NCBI GenBank assembly: GCA_038064135.1
Contig: JBBTTS010000048.1
Span: 1-36,527 of the forward strand
Source of the DNA: JBBTTS01 sp038064135
GTDB lineage: Bacteria > Patescibacteriota > Saccharimonadia > Saccharimonadales > OMJO01
Direction: 5' to 3'
Length of the DNA: 36,527 nucleotides
Numbering within the stretch: the stretch's first letter is position 1; each line of letters begins with the position of its first letter. The notes under the pieces were generated by a model. That model did not search any database. It had not been told where the DNA came from and was given only the letters and a program-made list of their open reading frames with translations. This document shows, in pieces, positions 21,581-30,501 of this stretch. Both the position numbers and the translations under genes were made by a program.

Positions 21581-22633
21581 TGTTTTCACATTATTAGATT
21601 GTTTCTTGACTGCTTCAACCTGTTTGTCATTCAGCATGGCAACTGGTGTAAATTGGATCTTTCCGTTCTTACTTTTTGGGAAAAACGCAAGCTTCATCTG
21701 CTTATTAAATCCACTATGTCGTATAAGTTCTGATATGTCTTTAGCGGATTGCAGTGTTCCCTTAAGCGCTTTTATGTCGTCTATGCCTATACTAAACCCA
21801 GCATTTTCTTCGTCAAGCACATAGTTCATGAATCTATCATAAGAACCGCCTTTTTCAAGTTGTGCAATTGTGTAGTTTTGGTCACCACTTATTGAAATAA
21901 TTATTAGACGTCCGTCTTTAATGATTCGACCCTCATGTTTGGTTCCTTCACCGTCTGCCAGTACCGGAACAATATCGGATGGGGGTGTGGGGGTGACAGT
22001 ATTTGGTCTTTTTGTGCCAAGCCGCTTAATATCAGTTACTAGCGTATTGTCTGTAATCGTAAAGTCAATTAAGGGTTGAGCGTCATCATCATACATTCCA
22101 TCGTTGCGCCGCCCGTAAGCCATGTAAGTAATTTTCACTTGCTTATCGAGCAGTTGCCACGACAGGACTAACTCCCAGAACTTTGGTGCATACTCGAGGG
22201 CACTGGGATCACCATATACATTCTTAAGTGTAATACGTGGTTCATTTATATTATTAGGGTAAGCTAGTGCAACTGCATCGATTAGCAACGATTTTTGGCG
22301 CATAAAATCTGGTGGCTTATTGGCAGGTAATGAAAGTAGTTTATCTTGTTGCCATTGACGTAAGTATTCTATTAGGACGCTATTGGCTTTCTTGCTGTTT
22401 ACACTTGTTATTTTGTAGAGTGCGCCTGTACTTTCGTAGTCTATAAGGCCTAGTTTACGGTACTCGTTAAGCTCTAGATTGATAAATTTCATGTCTGTGC
22501 CTATGAAATATGGCGTGTAAAACAAAGGATTAACCTCGTGCCCAAGAAGCTTTTCGGGGAATAGTGCTAAAGTAGCGACAAAATACACCCTATGCTCTGG
22601 CCAATATAGTTGCGGTTCAATTTTCATATTCAT
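21566..22633 (-). CDS. Hypothetical island protein with winged-helix-like ends
   Basis: 355 residues, not recognised. The N-terminal 90 residues (for example NLELNEYRKLGLIDYESTGA) look like a winged helix that reads the state of a small domain. The middle (about 100-195) is mixed alpha/beta with LLDKQVKITYMAYGRRNDGM. A Pro/Thr linker (TVTPTPPSDIVPV) leads to a C-terminal region RLIIISISGDQNYTIAQLEK and a basic tail. No nuclease, ATPase or metal motif stands out. It may be a replication initiator or regulator of the element, given the repeats at its 3' end, but this is a guess. Starts at ATG 22633 or at the ATG two codons later. Confidence 0.6.
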   Translation of the reverse strand: MNMKIEPQLYWPEHRVYFVATLALFPEKLLGHEVNPLFYTPYFIGTDMKFINLELNEYRKLGLIDYESTGALYKITSVNSKKANSVLIEYLRQWQQDKLLSLPANKPPDFMRQKSLLIDAVALAYPNNINEPRITLKNVYGDPSALEYAPKFWELVLSWQLLDKQVKITYMAYGRRNDGMYDDDAQPLIDFTITDNTLVTDIKRLGTKRPNTVTPTPPSDIVPVLADGEGTKHEGRIIKDGRLIIISISGDQNYTIAQLEKGGSYDRFMNYVLDEENAGFSIGIDDIKALKGTLQSAKDISELIRHSGFNKQMKLAFFPKSKNGKIQFTPVAMLNDKQVEAVKKQSNNVKTKNRE

Positions 22634-22693
22634 TGTTGCCTATATTATCGTTCAACGTAGGTTAAAGCCCAAGCTTAAGAATCTTAAAAATAC

Positions 22694-23332
22694 CTATTTT
22701 TTGCGTTCGTCAGATGATCTTTTGCTTTGTTTTGCAGTCTTGGGTTTAGTGTCGTTTAGCTTTTTACCCGTTTTAGGGTCCAGTCCATGGTCAACCAAGT
22801 ATGCATTTAAGCGAATTGTTTCCTGGCCTATGCTTTGTTCGAAATAATTAGCCATTTCATAGAATTTAACACCATGATAAGTAAGTTTGGTTTCCGGTTC
22901 AGTGTGTTTAGGGAACCATTTGTCTTTATAGGCATGAGCGTAGTGGTGACTACGAACAATCTTGCTGTCTTCTAGTTCTTTGCCTTCGTCTTTAGCCAAA
23001 GCTTCTAGAACATATTGTAATTCAGTACCATAAAGCTTCCATGCCTTATCAAAGTGCTTTTTTTCGGTTGGGTCGCTAGGTTTGTAGTCATGATCTTTTA
23101 TAACGTGTAGAACAAACTCTATGTCTGCTGTTTTTCTAAATTCATGATGGTGAAGGTGGCGAATGTCCCAGTAGTAGAAATCTTTACCAAAGTGATCGCG
23201 CAATATTATTAATTTCCACCTTAACCAATTCATGAGTACGGTATGGTTCGGGGGTATGTATTCAGCTACGTAAGTGCCTTTTTCATTAATAAAGTGGAGC
23301 AGCGGTTCCATAGAGATTTCTTGATTTGCCAT
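22694..23332 (-). CDS. Hypothetical His-rich island protein
   Basis: 212 residues, not recognised. Histidines cluster in IRHLHHHEF (about 58-66) and SHHYAHAYKDKWFPKH (about 128-143), which could bind metal or form an active site. The C-terminal 30 residues are very basic (TAKQSKRSSDERKK). No membrane span. It stands alone, with 60 bp to the next gene and 104 bp to hsdR, on the same strand as both. It could be part of the restriction unit or of the replication module; nothing in the sequence decides. Confidence 0.55.
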   Translation of the reverse strand: MANQEISMEPLLHFINEKGTYVAEYIPPNHTVLMNWLRWKLIILRDHFGKDFYYWDIRHLHHHEFRKTADIEFVLHVIKDHDYKPSDPTEKKHFDKAWKLYGTELQYVLEALAKDEGKELEDSKIVRSHHYAHAYKDKWFPKHTEPETKLTYHGVKFYEMANYFEQSIGQETIRLNAYLVDHGLDPKTGKKLNDTKPKTAKQSKRSSDERKK

Positions 23333-23436
23333 ATTAATAACATTATAAGATTATGATGGCCTAATAACTAAGCCTATTACCTTAATAATTCAAAATATGT
23401 CTAAGCATTTAAGGTCAAACTATATAGGAAAGCACC

Positions 23437-26400
23437 TTAGGAGTTTTTAGCTTGGCGGCTCCACTCGTTGCCATATCTTTTTGCTTGCTCTAGAACTAAA
23501 TCAGTGGCAATAGCTTGCTGATCCGGTGGGTAGCCGTATTTTGCCAAAGTTTTCTTTACATTAATGCGTAGTTTAGCCTGTACACTCTTGCGGAACTGCC
23601 AGTCAATAGAAGCATCACGCCGTACTTGTTCTACCAATAGTTTGGCAATTTCTCTGAGTTGCTGATCATCCATGACTTCTTGAGCGCTACCGTTATCAAC
23701 TAGTGCATCATAAAAAACTACTTCATCTTCAGTCAGTCCAAGCTCAGTGCTTGCATTCACGGCCTCACGGATATCTTTGCCAATAGCAATAAGTTCTTCG
23801 ATTACTTGTGCAGCTTCGATAGTGCCATTCTTATATCGATTAAGCGCCTTTGTAAGCATTTCAGAAAACTTGGCATCTTTTACGGCGTTACGGCCAAACT
23901 TAGCCTTAACCTCATCGTTAAGTAGTTTCTTTAAGGCTTCAACTGCCAAATTCTTGCGCTCCATTGCGCGTATTTCGGCAAAAAATTCATCACTAAGAAT
24001 CGATATTTCTGGCTTATCTAGACCTGCCGCTTCAAATACGTCAACAACACCAACCGGTGCAATTGCTTTGTCGACAATCTGCTTAAGTGCCGTCCTGTAC
24101 TCTTCGTCACCAATTACACCACTTCTAGCCGATACTTTTTCTATGCGTGCCTTAACAGCTTGGAAAAACGCTACTTCTTCACGAATTGCCAGTGCATCAG
24201 GCTGCGGCATAGCAAGCGCAAAAGCCTTACTAAGCTCCAGAACATGTTGCTTAATACGCTTCTCACCGTCATCAATGCTTAGTATATGTTCTTCCGCATC
24301 AAGGATAATCTGAAGTTTCTCATTTGTTGGTGCGTTAAAGTATTTCTTATAGTCAAAAGTGCCGAACAAGTCACGCACTATTTCGTAGCGCATTTTCATC
24401 TGTGCTATAGCTTCTGATATATCTAGCTGTGGAATACCTTCGCCGCCACTTCGAGTATAATCGGCCATCGCGTCGCGCAATGCACCTGCAACGCCTAAAT
24501 AGTCCACCACAAGTCCACCGATTTTACCTGGCCATACACGGTTAACTCTTGCAATGGCCTGCATAAGGTTATGGCCCTTAATAGGCTTATCTAGATACAT
24601 TGTATGTAAGCTAGGCACATCAAAACCTGTAAGCCACATGTCGCATACAATTACCATCTCAAGTGAATCGTCAGGGTTTTTGATTCGTTTTTCGATAGCC
24701 TTAATTCGTTTTTTGTTACGAATATGCGGCTGCAAATGTTCTGGATCGCTAGCTGATCCAGTAATAATAACTTTTATAGCACCACTCGCATCATCGTCGC
24801 TGTGCCATTCGGGTCGGTAGGCTATAATTTTTTCGTATAAATCAGCAGCTATTCCGCGGCTCATCGTCACGATCATTCCTTTACCCTCTATTACATCTTG
24901 TCGAGCTTCAAAGTGCTCAATTATGTCTAAGGCGATTGTATTCAACCGTTCGGCATTGCCAACGATAGCTTCTTTTTGGGCGTACTCTGTTTTAAGCTTG
25001 TCTTGCCGTGATAATTCTTCGCCCTCTAGCAATTCGTCAACTTCACGATCAAGCCATTCTTTGGTATCTTCGTCCATGCCCAAATCAACGAGACGGCTTT
25101 CATAATAAATTGGCACTGTAGCACCATCTTCCACAGCTTGTTTCACATCGTAAATGTCTACATAGTCTCCAAATACTGCAGGTGTTGATTTATCATCTGA
25201 TTCTATAGGTGTACCCGTAAAGCCAATATAACTAGCACTGGGTAGCCCATCACGCATATATTTTGCATATCCGTATACTAAATGCGCGTCACTTTCTCGG
25301 ATTCGTGCTTTTAGCCCATACTGGCTTCGATGAGCTTCGTCTACCATAACTATGACATTTCGACGATTAGTTAGTACTGGTAAAGTATCATCTTCGTCTT
25401 CTGGCGAGAATTTTTGAATGGTGGTGAATATAATTCCACCCGCATTTCTTTCAAGTAACTTGCGTAGGTCTCCACGATTTTCAGCTTGTTTAGGATCTTC
25501 GCCTAATAGATCTCGGCATGCACTAAAGGTGCCAAACAATTGTCCATCAAGGTCGTTTCGGTCAGTCACTACGACAATAGTAGGATTTTGCAGTTCACGG
25601 CTTCGCATCATTTTGCCTGTATAAAACACCATACTAAGTGATTTGCCAGAGCCTTGAGTATGCCACACCACTCCAGCCCTCTGATCACCATCGCCGCTAC
25701 TAGCACGCAGCGTACTTGCTAGTGACTTATTTACCACCCAGTATTGGTGATACGCTGCTACCTTTTTTATAAACTGTGTTTCGTCTTTGTCGTCACGTTC
25801 AAATACTATAAAATTTTGCACTAAATCCAGTAGTCGCGTAGGGTCACATACGCCACGCGTCAGAATATCCATCATTGGCACGCGCCCTACTTCTTTTTCG
25901 CCATCTACAGTCTTCCAGGGCATCATGCGCTCTGGGCTACTACTTAATGTACCCATTTCAGCTTCAATGCCATCACTAATAATGCATAGTTCATTAAATC
26001 TAAAGAAGTCGCTTATTTCTCGCTTATAGGTTTGAATCTGGCGGTAGGCTGCAGCAAGATCTGCTTTGCTGTCGGCGGCATTTTTTAGTTCTACCAACAC
26101 CAGGGGTAGACCATTAACAAACAACACCACATCGGGCCGCCGGTGAAAATCACCCTGAAGTACCGTTAGTTGATTGACTGCTACAAATTCGTTATTGAGC
26201 GCATTATCAAAATCCAACACCCTGGCGCGATCGTGCTTTATGTCTCCAATATCGTTACGGTATTCTACCGGCACGCCGTCTACTAGCATTTCGTGAAAAG
26301 CGCGATTATTTTCTAGCAGAGTTGGCTGTTGTACTCTAGTGAGACGTTTGAGTGCTTCACTAAGGGAAGCGGTAGGTATTTGTGGGTTTAGCCGCTCTAG

Positions 26401-26547
26401 CGCAGATTGCAAACGATTATTCAGTACGGTGTCATGATAATCACGCTCAAGCGTGCCATCAGGCCCAATTTCTGGACCATGCAATACTTGCCAACCCATT
26501 TGGGCAAGTGTTTCAAGAGTAGATTGCTCTATTTGATCCTCGGTCAT
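23437..26547 (-). CDS. hsdR: Type I restriction enzyme, R (motor/nuclease) subunit
   Basis: Cuts unmodified DNA after ATP-driven translocation. 1036 residues from ATG at 26545-26547, chosen because GGAGAGG lies 6 bases upstream and the ATG overlaps the preceding stop as TAATG. A GTG five codons earlier is less likely. The nuclease domain has RPDVV (137-141) and VELKN (152-156), the PD...ExK pattern, then QIQTYKREI. The motor has Walker A THTQGSGKS-like TQGSGKS (297-303), DEAHRSQYG, FTGTPIE and QAIARVNRVWPGK (motif VI). The C-terminal helical domain interacts with the methylase core. Last gene of hsdM-hsdS-Abi_C-hsdR. All catalytic motifs are intact. Confidence 0.97.
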   Translation of the reverse strand: MTEDQIEQSTLETLAQMGWQVLHGPEIGPDGTLERDYHDTVLNNRLQSALERLNPQIPTASLSEALKRLTRVQQPTLLENNRAFHEMLVDGVPVEYRNDIGDIKHDRARVLDFDNALNNEFVAVNQLTVLQGDFHRRPDVVLFVNGLPLVLVELKNAADSKADLAAAYRQIQTYKREISDFFRFNELCIISDGIEAEMGTLSSSPERMMPWKTVDGEKEVGRVPMMDILTRGVCDPTRLLDLVQNFIVFERDDKDETQFIKKVAAYHQYWVVNKSLASTLRASSGDGDQRAGVVWHTQGSGKSLSMVFYTGKMMRSRELQNPTIVVVTDRNDLDGQLFGTFSACRDLLGEDPKQAENRGDLRKLLERNAGGIIFTTIQKFSPEDEDDTLPVLTNRRNVIVMVDEAHRSQYGLKARIRESDAHLVYGYAKYMRDGLPSASYIGFTGTPIESDDKSTPAVFGDYVDIYDVKQAVEDGATVPIYYESRLVDLGMDEDTKEWLDREVDELLEGEELSRQDKLKTEYAQKEAIVGNAERLNTIALDIIEHFEARQDVIEGKGMIVTMSRGIAADLYEKIIAYRPEWHSDDDASGAIKVIITGSASDPEHLQPHIRNKKRIKAIEKRIKNPDDSLEMVIVCDMWLTGFDVPSLHTMYLDKPIKGHNLMQAIARVNRVWPGKIGGLVVDYLGVAGALRDAMADYTRSGGEGIPQLDISEAIAQMKMRYEIVRDLFGTFDYKKYFNAPTNEKLQIILDAEEHILSIDDGEKRIKQHVLELSKAFALAMPQPDALAIREEVAFFQAVKARIEKVSARSGVIGDEEYRTALKQIVDKAIAPVGVVDVFEAAGLDKPEISILSDEFFAEIRAMERKNLAVEALKKLLNDEVKAKFGRNAVKDAKFSEMLTKALNRYKNGTIEAAQVIEELIAIGKDIREAVNASTELGLTEDEVVFYDALVDNGSAQEVMDDQQLREIAKLLVEQVRRDASIDWQFRKSVQAKLRINVKKTLAKYGYPPDQQAIATDLVLEQAKRYGNEWSRQAKNS

Positions 26548-27467
26548 TATTTTCCTCTCCACTGATCATAAGCCATAGAATCAGCCATTGCTTCATAATA
26601 AGCATTCAAAGCCTCAATATCTTGTTCCTTTAATTCGTTATCAAGAATATTTTTATCATTACAGAGTTCAGAAAAATAGCTAACAAGTGTAATAGCCGAA
26701 TTTACTGCCAGCTTTGCATGACGAATACCTGGTTTATGCTCTGTTCCATGAGCATCAGAAGCCTTGTTTCGCAAACCAGAAAGCCCTGCTATCATACTAT
26801 TCATGCCGGTAATAAGCTGCTTTAATGGCGTGTTGTATAACTCAGGGTCCATATCAAACCGTCTAGATACTTCATTTCCGATTTTCCCCAAATTACCTTC
26901 TAGTTTTCTGTCATACCCACCCTCGGTATTTTTTAGAATCCAAATATATAATTGCTCCACCATAGAACGTGCATTAGTAATTGCGCCTTCGTAATCTTCA
27001 TCGGCAATTTTCTGCTGACATTTTCGATAATGCGCATCAATCCAGTTTTGCAAATTGTCTCCAAGAGATTTCGGTAGTGTAGCAACATCTAACTGCACAT
27101 CAGCACCAACAGAAAGAACTTTTGGAAATTTTCCTGCCATAACTATTTTGTAACCATCAAATTCTAAAAATTGGTTTAAATATTGAATATTATCACCCAA
27201 AATAACACCTTCGTGACCTATGTAGTTCATAGGGTGAAGCTGCTTTTCTATTACCTTTTTTATCTTATCTGTTCCATTTAGCTGCTTTAAACAATTCTCT
27301 GTCATAAACCAGCGAGAACCAGGCTCTGGGGATATGTCAAACTCTGCAAAAAATTCTTGTATGTCGGTTCCTCTTTTATATATTGAACGTGCTGCATTGT
27401 TTGGCCCTTGTTCATCACCATTTATAATCAATCTAATTGCCTCAATAGTGCGTTCGCTCAGAGTCAT
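26547..27467 (-). CDS. Abi_C-domain (abortive infection) protein inside the hsd operon
   Basis: 306 residues. The C-terminal half matches the abortive infection C-terminal domain: EGAITNARSMVEQLYIWILK (160-179), LKQLITGMNSMIAGLSGLRN (215-234), then DAHG (238-241) and RHAKLAVNSAITLVSYF (249-265). The RN...HG pattern also resembles HEPN-like RNases, where RxxxxH is catalytic. The N-terminal half (1-150) is unrelated to anything I recognise. It overlaps hsdS by 4 bp and hsdR by 1 bp, so it is translated with the restriction system. It likely acts as a second defence layer or modulates the enzyme. The family is fairly sure; the role is inferred. Confidence 0.82.
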   Translation of the reverse strand: MTLSERTIEAIRLIINGDEQGPNNAARSIYKRGTDIQEFFAEFDISPEPGSRWFMTENCLKQLNGTDKIKKVIEKQLHPMNYIGHEGVILGDNIQYLNQFLEFDGYKIVMAGKFPKVLSVGADVQLDVATLPKSLGDNLQNWIDAHYRKCQQKIADEDYEGAITNARSMVEQLYIWILKNTEGGYDRKLEGNLGKIGNEVSRRFDMDPELYNTPLKQLITGMNSMIAGLSGLRNKASDAHGTEHKPGIRHAKLAVNSAITLVSYFSELCNDKNILDNELKEQDIEALNAYYEAMADSMAYDQWRGK

Positions 27468-28603
27468 ACTTTAATCTTTCCTGAAATGAGTCGTGGCAGA
27501 AGAATATCACGGAGAGTAATAAGATATTGAATTTCTCTTGAGTTGACAACCTGTTGATCATAGATCGGATTCGCAATGCTTGAAAATTCTGCCATTATTT
27601 CTTTAGGTGCATCTATATATGTAAAGCGATCTATATCAGTTTTACTTAAATGTATTACTGTTGTACCAATTTTTGTATTTTCATAAAATGCGAGTTGAGG
27701 TCGAATAGTTTCAAGTAAAAATAGCTTCGAAATAAATGTTGTTTTGGGCTCAAAAGCACACACTCTTTGGTTGAGCCAAGCAGGATCACGTGCCCAAATA
27801 ATAGGCTTAAATTCTGCATCCATCCCTGCGATTATATCTCCTGCTTTTATAAGCCGACCTTTTTTATGATTTTCTGTAGTCCATATCGTCGGTACTTGAG
27901 ATTTTAGATCACGAATCCTTATAAGTGGTATACCTTCACATTCTTCATTGAAAAATTTCGAGCTAAAAGGTGCTCCATTAACTATCTCTGCTAATTCGTA
28001 TATGCTTTGCTTACCCCACTTTTCAGCTTCGGGGTTGGTGATGAAATAGTGACGGAAGAGTGCTTTACCAATTTGTTCCAGCGTATCGTTCATTTTCCGA
28101 TTCAACTCAATTTTTTCGTCGATTGATCCAAGAATACTTACTATTCTATTTTGCGTATCCAGTGTCGGGAGAATTATTTGCATTGAAGCTATTTGTTTAG
28201 CACCAAGATTCTGCTGTGCAGCACCTGTAGCAGCGCCTAGAAGCTTTTCGTAATTGTTTAATAGGTAATAGTAGACATACCTATAATCGGCTTTTTTGTG
28301 ATCAATAATTAGATTACAGCATGCTTGGTTTGTAGTTAACGGGATTTTATTAATTGCAGACTTGCCAGCCGTGGCACCATACATTGCAATAATGACCGAA
28401 TTTTCAGGTATTAGTTTTGCGGATGAATTCTTTAGTCCAGAATCAGTAATTGTCTTTTCTGTACGATATATATTCCCAAATTTCACTTCCTGTGTTCTTA
28501 ACCATGGTATATCACCGTTATAATATTCGGGATGTTTGGTTGAAGGTGTACCTCCAGAAGTTACTTTTGTGCAAATATCTCCTAGCAAAACAGTTTGAGG
28601 CAT
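27464..28603 (-). CDS. hsdS: Type I restriction-modification specificity subunit
   Basis: 379 residues. It reads the bipartite target and guides HsdM and HsdR. Two target-recognition domains are visible. The first (about 1-150) starts TVLLGDICTKVTSGGTPSTK and has IPWLRTQEV. The second starts at SIYELAEIVNGAPFSSKFFN (about 204-223) and has IPLIRIRDLKSQ. Each is followed by a conserved helix: LGSIDEKIELNRKMNDTLEQ (about 158-177) in the middle and the C-terminal ILLPRLISGKIKV. Both halves are complete, so one full specificity is expected; the target sequence cannot be read from the protein by eye. ATG overlaps the hsdM stop as TAATG. Confidence 0.95.
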   Translation of the reverse strand: MPQTVLLGDICTKVTSGGTPSTKHPEYYNGDIPWLRTQEVKFGNIYRTEKTITDSGLKNSSAKLIPENSVIIAMYGATAGKSAINKIPLTTNQACCNLIIDHKKADYRYVYYYLLNNYEKLLGAATGAAQQNLGAKQIASMQIILPTLDTQNRIVSILGSIDEKIELNRKMNDTLEQIGKALFRHYFITNPEAEKWGKQSIYELAEIVNGAPFSSKFFNEECEGIPLIRIRDLKSQVPTIWTTENHKKGRLIKAGDIIAGMDAEFKPIIWARDPAWLNQRVCAFEPKTTFISKLFLLETIRPQLAFYENTKIGTTVIHLSKTDIDRFTYIDAPKEIMAEFSSIANPIYDQQVVNSREIQYLITLRDILLPRLISGKIKV

Positions 28604-30087
28604 TATTTATCATGCCCTATCTTTGCTAGTTGTTCTTGTATATTCGCTGCTAGTTCATGGCTTTTTATAAATTGCTCACCTAGATCAGTAGTTAACCGTT
28701 CCATTTTTTCAGCAAAAGCTTCATCGTCCTCTTCTACTACAACCGCGCCAACATAACGTCCTGGTGTTAGCACATAATCGTGTTCTTTTATTTCGTCTAA
28801 TGAAGCGACCTTACAAAAGCCTGCAACGTCTTCGTACTTACCATTTTGAGTTTTAAAGTTATGATACGCATCGGTAACTAGGGTAATATCTTCCTCTGTA
28901 AGCTCACGATTCTTGCGATTAATCATCTTTCCCAGGTTTCGACCATCTATAAACAGTACTTTACCGTGGCGATTAGTTCGTTCGCGCGATATAAACCACA
29001 AACAACAGGGTATGGCTACATTAAAGAATAGCTGACTTGGTAGTGTTACTATGCAATCCACCATATCGTTAAGTACTATTTGCTTTCGTATGTCGCCCTC
29101 GCCATTGCTTTGGCTGCTCATACTACCGTTCGCCAGAACAAACCCAGCTGTACCCCGCGGACTAAGATGATGAATAAAGTGTTGTATCCAAGCAAAGTTG
29201 GCATTACCCTTAGACGGCATACCGTATTTCCATCGAATGTCATCCTGTAAATGTTCTTGGCCCCAATCGCTAATATTGAACGGCGGGTTGGCAATTATAT
29301 AGTCAGCTTTTAAGTCTGGTAGTTGATCGTGAGTAAGTGTGTCGCCACGGCGAATGTCTGCGTCTATACCTCGAATAGCCATATTCATTTTGGCAAGCCT
29401 CCAGGTGGTCTCATTCAGCTCTTGACCATACACTGCAATATCATCAATACGGCCTGCATGTTCTGCAATAAATTTTTCGCTCCATACAAACATTCCACCG
29501 CTACCACAGCATGGATCGTAAACACGCCCCTTGTACGGTTCAAGCATTTCGACAAGTAGTTTTACTATGGATCGAGGTGTATAGAATTCACCACCATGCT
29601 TGCCCTCGCTATCGGCAAACATTCCCATAAAGTATTCGTATACCTGGCCAAGTAGGTCCTTCGCATCAGTAGTCGCAAAGCTAATATTAGTAAATAGATC
29701 AATTAACTCACCCAAACGTCGCTTATCTAGTGCTTCTCGTGCGTATTCTTTAGGCAAAACACCTTTTAGAACTGAGTTGTCACGCTCTATGGCTTCCATT
29801 GCCTCGTCGACTAAAACGCCAATATTTGGCTGTTTAGCATTGGCAGTTAGGTTATCCCAGCGCGCTTCTTTAGGTATCCAAAAAACGTTATCTGCAAGAT
29901 AAAAATCACGGTCTTCTGGATCAAATTTCTCACTCTCTGCCTTTTTATATTGTTCAGTGAACGCGTCCGATACATATTTAAGGAATATTAAACCAAGTAC
30001 AACATACTTATAGTCAGATGAGTTTATGTTGCCTCGAAGCTTATCTGCCGCAGCCCAAAGCTGTTTTTCTAATTCTTGTGTATTCAT
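28603..30087 (-). CDS. hsdM: Type I restriction-modification DNA methylase subunit
   Basis: N6-adenine methylase; methylates the target and forms the M2S core. 494 residues from the ATG at 30085-30087 ([20 protein letters not shown]), the usual family N-terminus. An upstream ATG would add 24 unrelated residues and lies before the likely transcription start. SAM-binding motif DPCCGSGGM (191-199), catalytic NPPF (267-270), and [15 protein letters not shown] between them. First gene of the hsd operon, whose genes overlap end to start. Confidence 0.96.
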   Translation of the reverse strand: MNTQELEKQLWAAADKLRGNINSSDYKYVVLGLIFLKYVSDAFTEQYKKAESEKFDPEDRDFYLADNVFWIPKEARWDNLTANAKQPNIGVLVDEAMEAIERDNSVLKGVLPKEYAREALDKRRLGELIDLFTNISFATTDAKDLLGQVYEYFMGMFADSEGKHGGEFYTPRSIVKLLVEMLEPYKGRVYDPCCGSGGMFVWSEKFIAEHAGRIDDIAVYGQELNETTWRLAKMNMAIRGIDADIRRGDTLTHDQLPDLKADYIIANPPFNISDWGQEHLQDDIRWKYGMPSKGNANFAWIQHFIHHLSPRGTAGFVLANGSMSSQSNGEGDIRKQIVLNDMVDCIVTLPSQLFFNVAIPCCLWFISRERTNRHGKVLFIDGRNLGKMINRKNRELTEEDITLVTDAYHNFKTQNGKYEDVAGFCKVASLDEIKEHDYVLTPGRYVGAVVVEEDDEAFAEKMERLTTDLGEQFIKSHELAANIQEQLAKIGHDK

Positions 30088-30135
30088 TTTATTATCTCGC
30101 AATCTATAACAAATATAATTACTCTCATTAAAAGT

Positions 30136-30141
30136 ATTATA
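30136..30141 (-). promoter_or_regulatory. -10 box of the hsd operon
   Basis: A perfect TATAAT on the minus strand 48 bp before the hsdM ATG; the -35 region is poor. It predicts a start near 30129, downstream of the alternative hsdM ATG at 30159, which supports the shorter gene. Confidence 0.45.
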
Positions 30142-30339
30142 GCTCTTTTTTACAGGCATAAACTAATGTTATTTCACACTGAGTGTAGCAAGATGCATAT
30201 GCTTATATTTGTATATTCCAAAATTTTCAAAAATATTTGGTACGGTACATATCGTATGTTTTTGGTATCACTTAATTTAGTACCCCCCCTCGAACGGTAT
30301 TCTTTCTGTTAATGGGTCATTTTGATTAGACTGTCACAG

Positions 30340-30379
30340 TGGTCAGCAGGGTTCTAACTTGTACTAGCACGCCCTGCCA
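30340..30379 (+). other. Degenerate tRNA-Trp 3'-half-like sequence, proposed right end of island
   Basis: The segment contains TGGTC, GCAGG, GTTC, A and C at T-loop spacing, CT, and the end CCCTGCCA, in the same order and strand as TGGTC GCAGG TTCGATC ... CCCTGCCA of the intact tRNA-Trp, with about six extra bases. GCAGGG (30346-30351) and CCCTGC (30372-30377) also pair, and a T6 run follows (30382-30387), so it could instead be a terminator. The remainder of the 342-bp gap 30160-30501 is AT-rich with no gene seen; it includes CATATCGTATG and a run of seven C. Confidence 0.4.
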
Positions 30380-30445
30380 AATTTTTTATAGAGTCCTCGC
30401 TTAATTCGTATTCTTCATTTGTTAAATTACTTTGTGTATAAGTGC

Positions 30446-30474
30446 TTGTGTTTAGTGCTTGTAAAAACTATAAT
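30446..30474 (+). promoter_or_regulatory. Promoter of the glucan operon
   Basis: TTGTGT (30446-30451), 17-base spacer, perfect TATAAT (30469-30474), 27 bp before the GTG of the first gene. Confidence 0.6.
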
Positions 30475-30501
30475 TTACAGAGGTAAACAATAAGGGGTCG
30501 G

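Larger units (their letters stand above)
17683..30339. mobile_element. Serine-recombinase integrative island with restriction-modification cargo
   Basis: The proposed limits are the break in the tRNA-Trp 5' half (17682) and a degenerate tRNA-Trp 3'-half-like sequence (30340-30379), about 12.7 kb. Inside are an HNH endonuclease gene, a complete tRNA-Trp, a large serine recombinase, a nested palindrome, an AAA+ ATPase, three unknown proteins and a type I restriction-modification operon with an Abi_C gene. All protein genes except HNH are on the minus strand. The left limit is well supported; the right limit is less certain. Confidence 0.6.

Noticed and set aside
23747..24313. 188-residue plus-strand open frame
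   Set aside because: Lies wholly antisense to hsdR; Ser/Ile/Leu-rich low-complexity product typical of antisense reading of a conserved gene.
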